Assembly: GCA_041401985.1 (NCBI GenBank)
Contig: JAWKTE010000025.1
Span: 1-43,778 of the forward strand
Source: JACKHA01 sp041401985
Lineage (GTDB): Bacteria; Planctomycetota; Phycisphaerae; Phycisphaerales; UBA1924
Direction of reading: 5' to 3'
Length of the DNA: 43,778 nt
A program made the translations under genes and the position numbers. The notes beneath the pieces are model-generated. The model did no database searches and was not told where the DNA came from. It saw nothing but the letters and a program-made list of their open reading frames with translations. Shown here piece after piece: positions 41,860 to 43,778 of the stretch (positions within the stretch are counted from its first letter, which is position 1; each line of letters opens with the position of its first letter).

Positions 41860-43778
41860 ATGCCCACAACCCAACCACACGCGCGCCCGAAACATCGCCC
41901 CACGAACCCCGCCTTCCTCGGTGCCCTCTGCGCCTCTGCGGTGAGTCTGGGTTTCTTCGGTCCGGCAGGAACGCCGCGCGCCTCGGCCCAGACGCTGAAC
42001 CTCGGCACGCCGCAGCGGCCCGACCTGGGCGAGGACGCCGCCGACCTGGCCCTCGCCCGCCAGTCGCGTGCGGAGGGCGAGGCGATCGCGGGCGACGCGC
42101 CGGGACGCGACGTCCGCGTCGCGCTGCGGCGGCTGGCGGGCGCGCTGCTCGACGCCAGCGCCCGACAGCACCAGCGCGGCGCGCCGCGTGCGCTGCTCGG
42201 CCGGACGCTCGTCCGCCTCGCACCCGCGATCGACGCGGCCTGCTCGGTGCCGGCGAGCGCCGGCGGGCTCGACGAGCCGCAGACCGTGCTGATCGCCGCC
42301 GACCTCGACCGCCTCGCCGCCAGCCCGGACGCCGACGTGGAACGGATCGAACGGGACCTCCGGGGCGCGCTCGCCCCGATGGTGGCGATGCTCGAAGCCG
42401 GCGGGCCCGACGCCGCCCCGCCCGTCGCGGGCTGGGTCACGGGCGCCGCGGCGGTCGATCGGGGCGCGTACGCCACGGCGGTGTCGCGGTTGACGACCGA
42501 TGGCTCGCCGCTCTCGGGCGTCGGCGTCGATGCGCTGCGCCGACTCGACCAGACCATCCAGAGCGCCGACGAGCACCGGGGCTTCCGGCGTTCGAGCGAG
42601 TCGCTGCGGCTGGCGCTGGTCCGGGCCGCCCCCGCCGCCGACACGCTGCCCCGGTGGCTCGGCCCGACCGCGGTCACGACGCTGGTCCCGGCGTTCGAGC
42701 GAGCCGTGGTCAACCTGGCGGACCCCGCCCGGCGCTCGCAGGGGCTGGAAGAGATGCGCCGCCTCGGGCTGCTGATGGGGCTGGTGCAGCGCACGGACCG
42801 CCTGGCCGACAACCAGGCGGGGCGTCGGGCCCGCGAGGCGCTGTCGGCGTACATCGCCGTGCCGCCCAGCAACCGCGAACTCGAGGCCCGAGTGTTGTCG
42901 GCGTACTCGCGTGGGCTCGACCTGGCGCTCGCACCGCCGACTTTGCCGGACGACCGACGCCTGGTCCGCCAGATCCGCCCGGCGTGGCGCGAGTTCCGCG
43001 ACAACGCCCGCATCGCGTGCGACCGCGTCGCCGAGGTGCTGCCGACGCTGCTGAACGACTCGGCCGCGATGACCGACCCCGGTGTGCTGGCGCTGTTCAA
43101 CGGCGCGAACACGGCCCTGGGCGAGGCTCGTTCGATGGTTGATCTGTCGCTCCTGCTCGCGGGGATCGCGGAACTGCCCGCGGAACTGCCCGCGGACCAG
43201 GAGCCGGTCGCGTCCGACGCGAACCGGGACCTCGCGGCCCGCGTGCTCGCGCTTGCCCAGGCCGCCTCGCGCGGCGGGCCGGAGGGCGTCGCGGCCATGC
43301 GCGACCTGGGCACGCTGGGCACCGACGCCGCGGCGTGGCGGGTCATGCCCGCCGAGCCCGGCCTCCGTGCCGCGGCCGCCCGCCAGAACGCGTCGTGGAA
43401 CCGCGCGACCGACGGGCGCGAACTCGACCTGCTGGACCTGCTCGATCGCAGCCGGGCCGCGTACTGGGCCAACATCGCCGCCGAGGGAACGCTCGTGGAG
43501 CGGGCGGCGCTGCGAGCGAGACTCGGCATGATCGCTGACCTGCTGTCAACGGTGCGAGAGGTCGCGGCGACGCTCGAGATGCTCGGGGCGGGCGGCGCCG
43601 CGCAGGACCCCGGCGGGGACTCGGAGTCGGCGTCCGGCCCGGCTGCTGGCCTGCCCGCGGGCGGCAGCCTGGCCGCCCCGTCGCTGCGGGACTGGCCCGG
43701 CTGGGAACTCTCGTCGCAGTCGCTCGAACTGCTGACCGAGGGGCTCGACGACGCGTGCGCCGAGACGGTGTCGCTGGC
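41860..43778 (+). CDS. Exported hypothetical protein, cut by right window edge
   Basis: An open frame from ATG 41860 (after AGAGG) runs to the window end, at least 639 residues. The first 45 residues give a long signal peptide (MPTTQPHARPKHRPTNPAFL, then GALCASAVSLGFFGPAGTPR with ASAQ), much of it encoded by a copy of the dispersed 'CTCTGCGCCTCTGCGGTGA' repeat. The mature protein is helix-rich with many Ala/Arg/Leu repeats: VRVALRRLAGALLDASAR, GRTLVRLAPAIDAACSVPAS, LIAADLDRLAASPDADVER, NLADPARRSQGLEEMRRLGL, LGEARSMVDLSLLLAGIAEL. It resembles planctomycete exported helical-repeat proteins, but I recognise no family. The opposite-strand 602-residue frame in the same place is a GC shadow. Confidence 0.8.
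   Translation, partial: MPTTQPHARPKHRPTNPAFLGALCASAVSLGFFGPAGTPRASAQTLNLGTPQRPDLGEDAADLALARQSRAEGEAIAGDAPGRDVRVALRRLAGALLDASARQHQRGAPRALLGRTLVRLAPAIDAACSVPASAGGLDEPQTVLIAADLDRLAASPDADVERIERDLRGALAPMVAMLEAGGPDAAPPVAGWVTGAAAVDRGAYATAVSRLTTDGSPLSGVGVDALRRLDQTIQSADEHRGFRRSSESLRLALVRAAPAADTLPRWLGPTAVTTLVPAFERAVVNLADPARRSQGLEEMRRLGLLMGLVQRTDRLADNQAGRRAREALSAYIAVPPSNRELEARVLSAYSRGLDLALAPPTLPDDRRLVRQIRPAWREFRDNARIACDRVAEVLPTLLNDSAAMTDPGVLALFNGANTALGEARSMVDLSLLLAGIAELPAELPADQEPVASDANRDLAARVLALAQAASRGGPEGVAAMRDLGTLGTDAAAWRVMPAEPGLRAAAARQNASWNRATDGRELDLLDLLDRSRAAYWANIAAEGTLVERAALRARLGMIADLLSTVREVAATLEMLGAGGAAQDPGGDSESASGPAAGLPAGGSLAAPSLRDWPGWELSSQSLELLTEGLDDACAETVSL
41911..41965 (+). repeat. Dispersed 'CTCTGCGCCTCTGCGGTGA' repeat, copy 3
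   Basis: CCTTCCTCGGTGCCCTCTGC followed by GCCTCTGCGGTGAGTCTGGG resembles intergenic repeats seen in many planctomycete and verrucomicrobial genomes and matches the class of copies 1 and 2. Unusually it lies inside the signal-peptide coding part of the terminal gene. Confidence 0.5.

Noticed and set aside
41721..43529. 602-residue minus-strand frame at the right edge
   Set aside because: Ser/Arg/Ala-rich without motif, antisense to an open plus-strand frame with signal peptide and ribosome site.

Overview
The window looks like a piece of a GC-rich (about two-thirds G+C) planctomycete chromosome, probably class Phycisphaerae. The main reasons are secreted proteins ending in the short 'N(N/E)DFFYYL..F' dockerin-like repeats typical of that group (7207-8697, 16216-17055), an ECF sigma factor beside a Ser/Thr kinase with a sulfatase-modifying C-terminus (1381-4218), and a membrane protein ending in a CxxC zinc ribbon (24524-25132). 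This placement is inferred from protein families; no 16S gene is present.

The window falls into two parts that meet at a tRNA-Asn (24067-24138). The left part, about 1-24060, looks like accessory DNA. It starts with an unknown protein cut by the window edge and an HTH regulator, both on the minus strand, followed by an ECF sigma factor and a kinase/FGE-like gene whose kinase N-lobe is broken by several frame changes. Next comes the most striking feature: four paralogous 620-655 residue beta-helix proteins (5197-7161, 8774-10696, 10783-12669, 12842-14700). Each has a pectate-lyase-like N-terminal part, a LamG-like C-terminal part and no visible signal peptide. A secreted dockerin-bearing beta-helix protein lies between the first and second copy. 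After the array are a histone-like HARE-HTH protein with a translationally coupled partner, another dockerin protein, and a minus-strand set of an HTH protein, a tiny zinc ribbon and a 514-residue unknown protein. The region 19392-23699 is a graveyard: an integrase C-terminal stub, a DUF2924 gene split by a decayed IS630-family element with recognisable terminal inverted repeats, and frameshifted nucleotidyltransferase and dGTPase genes.

The right part, 24139-43778, reads as ordinary chromosome with intact genes. It holds a zinc-ribbon membrane protein, an M24 peptidase, ribosomal protein L31, RadA, several exported or membrane hypotheticals, an HD-GYP phosphodiesterase, an NfeD-like membrane protein, a sugar-nucleotide epimerase, a lipoprotein, an OprP-type porin, FolC, a DinB-fold protein, a FUN14-family protein, a hot-dog acyl-CoA thioesterase, three more tRNAs (Thr, Pro, Met) and a large exported protein cut by the right edge. 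Dispersed 'CTCCGCGTTCTCC'-type repeats and a cluster of GC palindromes lie between these genes.

The candidate undescribed system is the sigma/kinase plus four-paralog beta-helix array. One reading is an amplified family of surface or receptor-binding fibres on a tRNA-associated island, with the sigma/kinase module as possible regulator. This is inference from layout; what the sequence shows directly is the amplification, the similar promoters before copies 1 and 2, the dockerin neighbours, and the decayed mobile genes on one flank.
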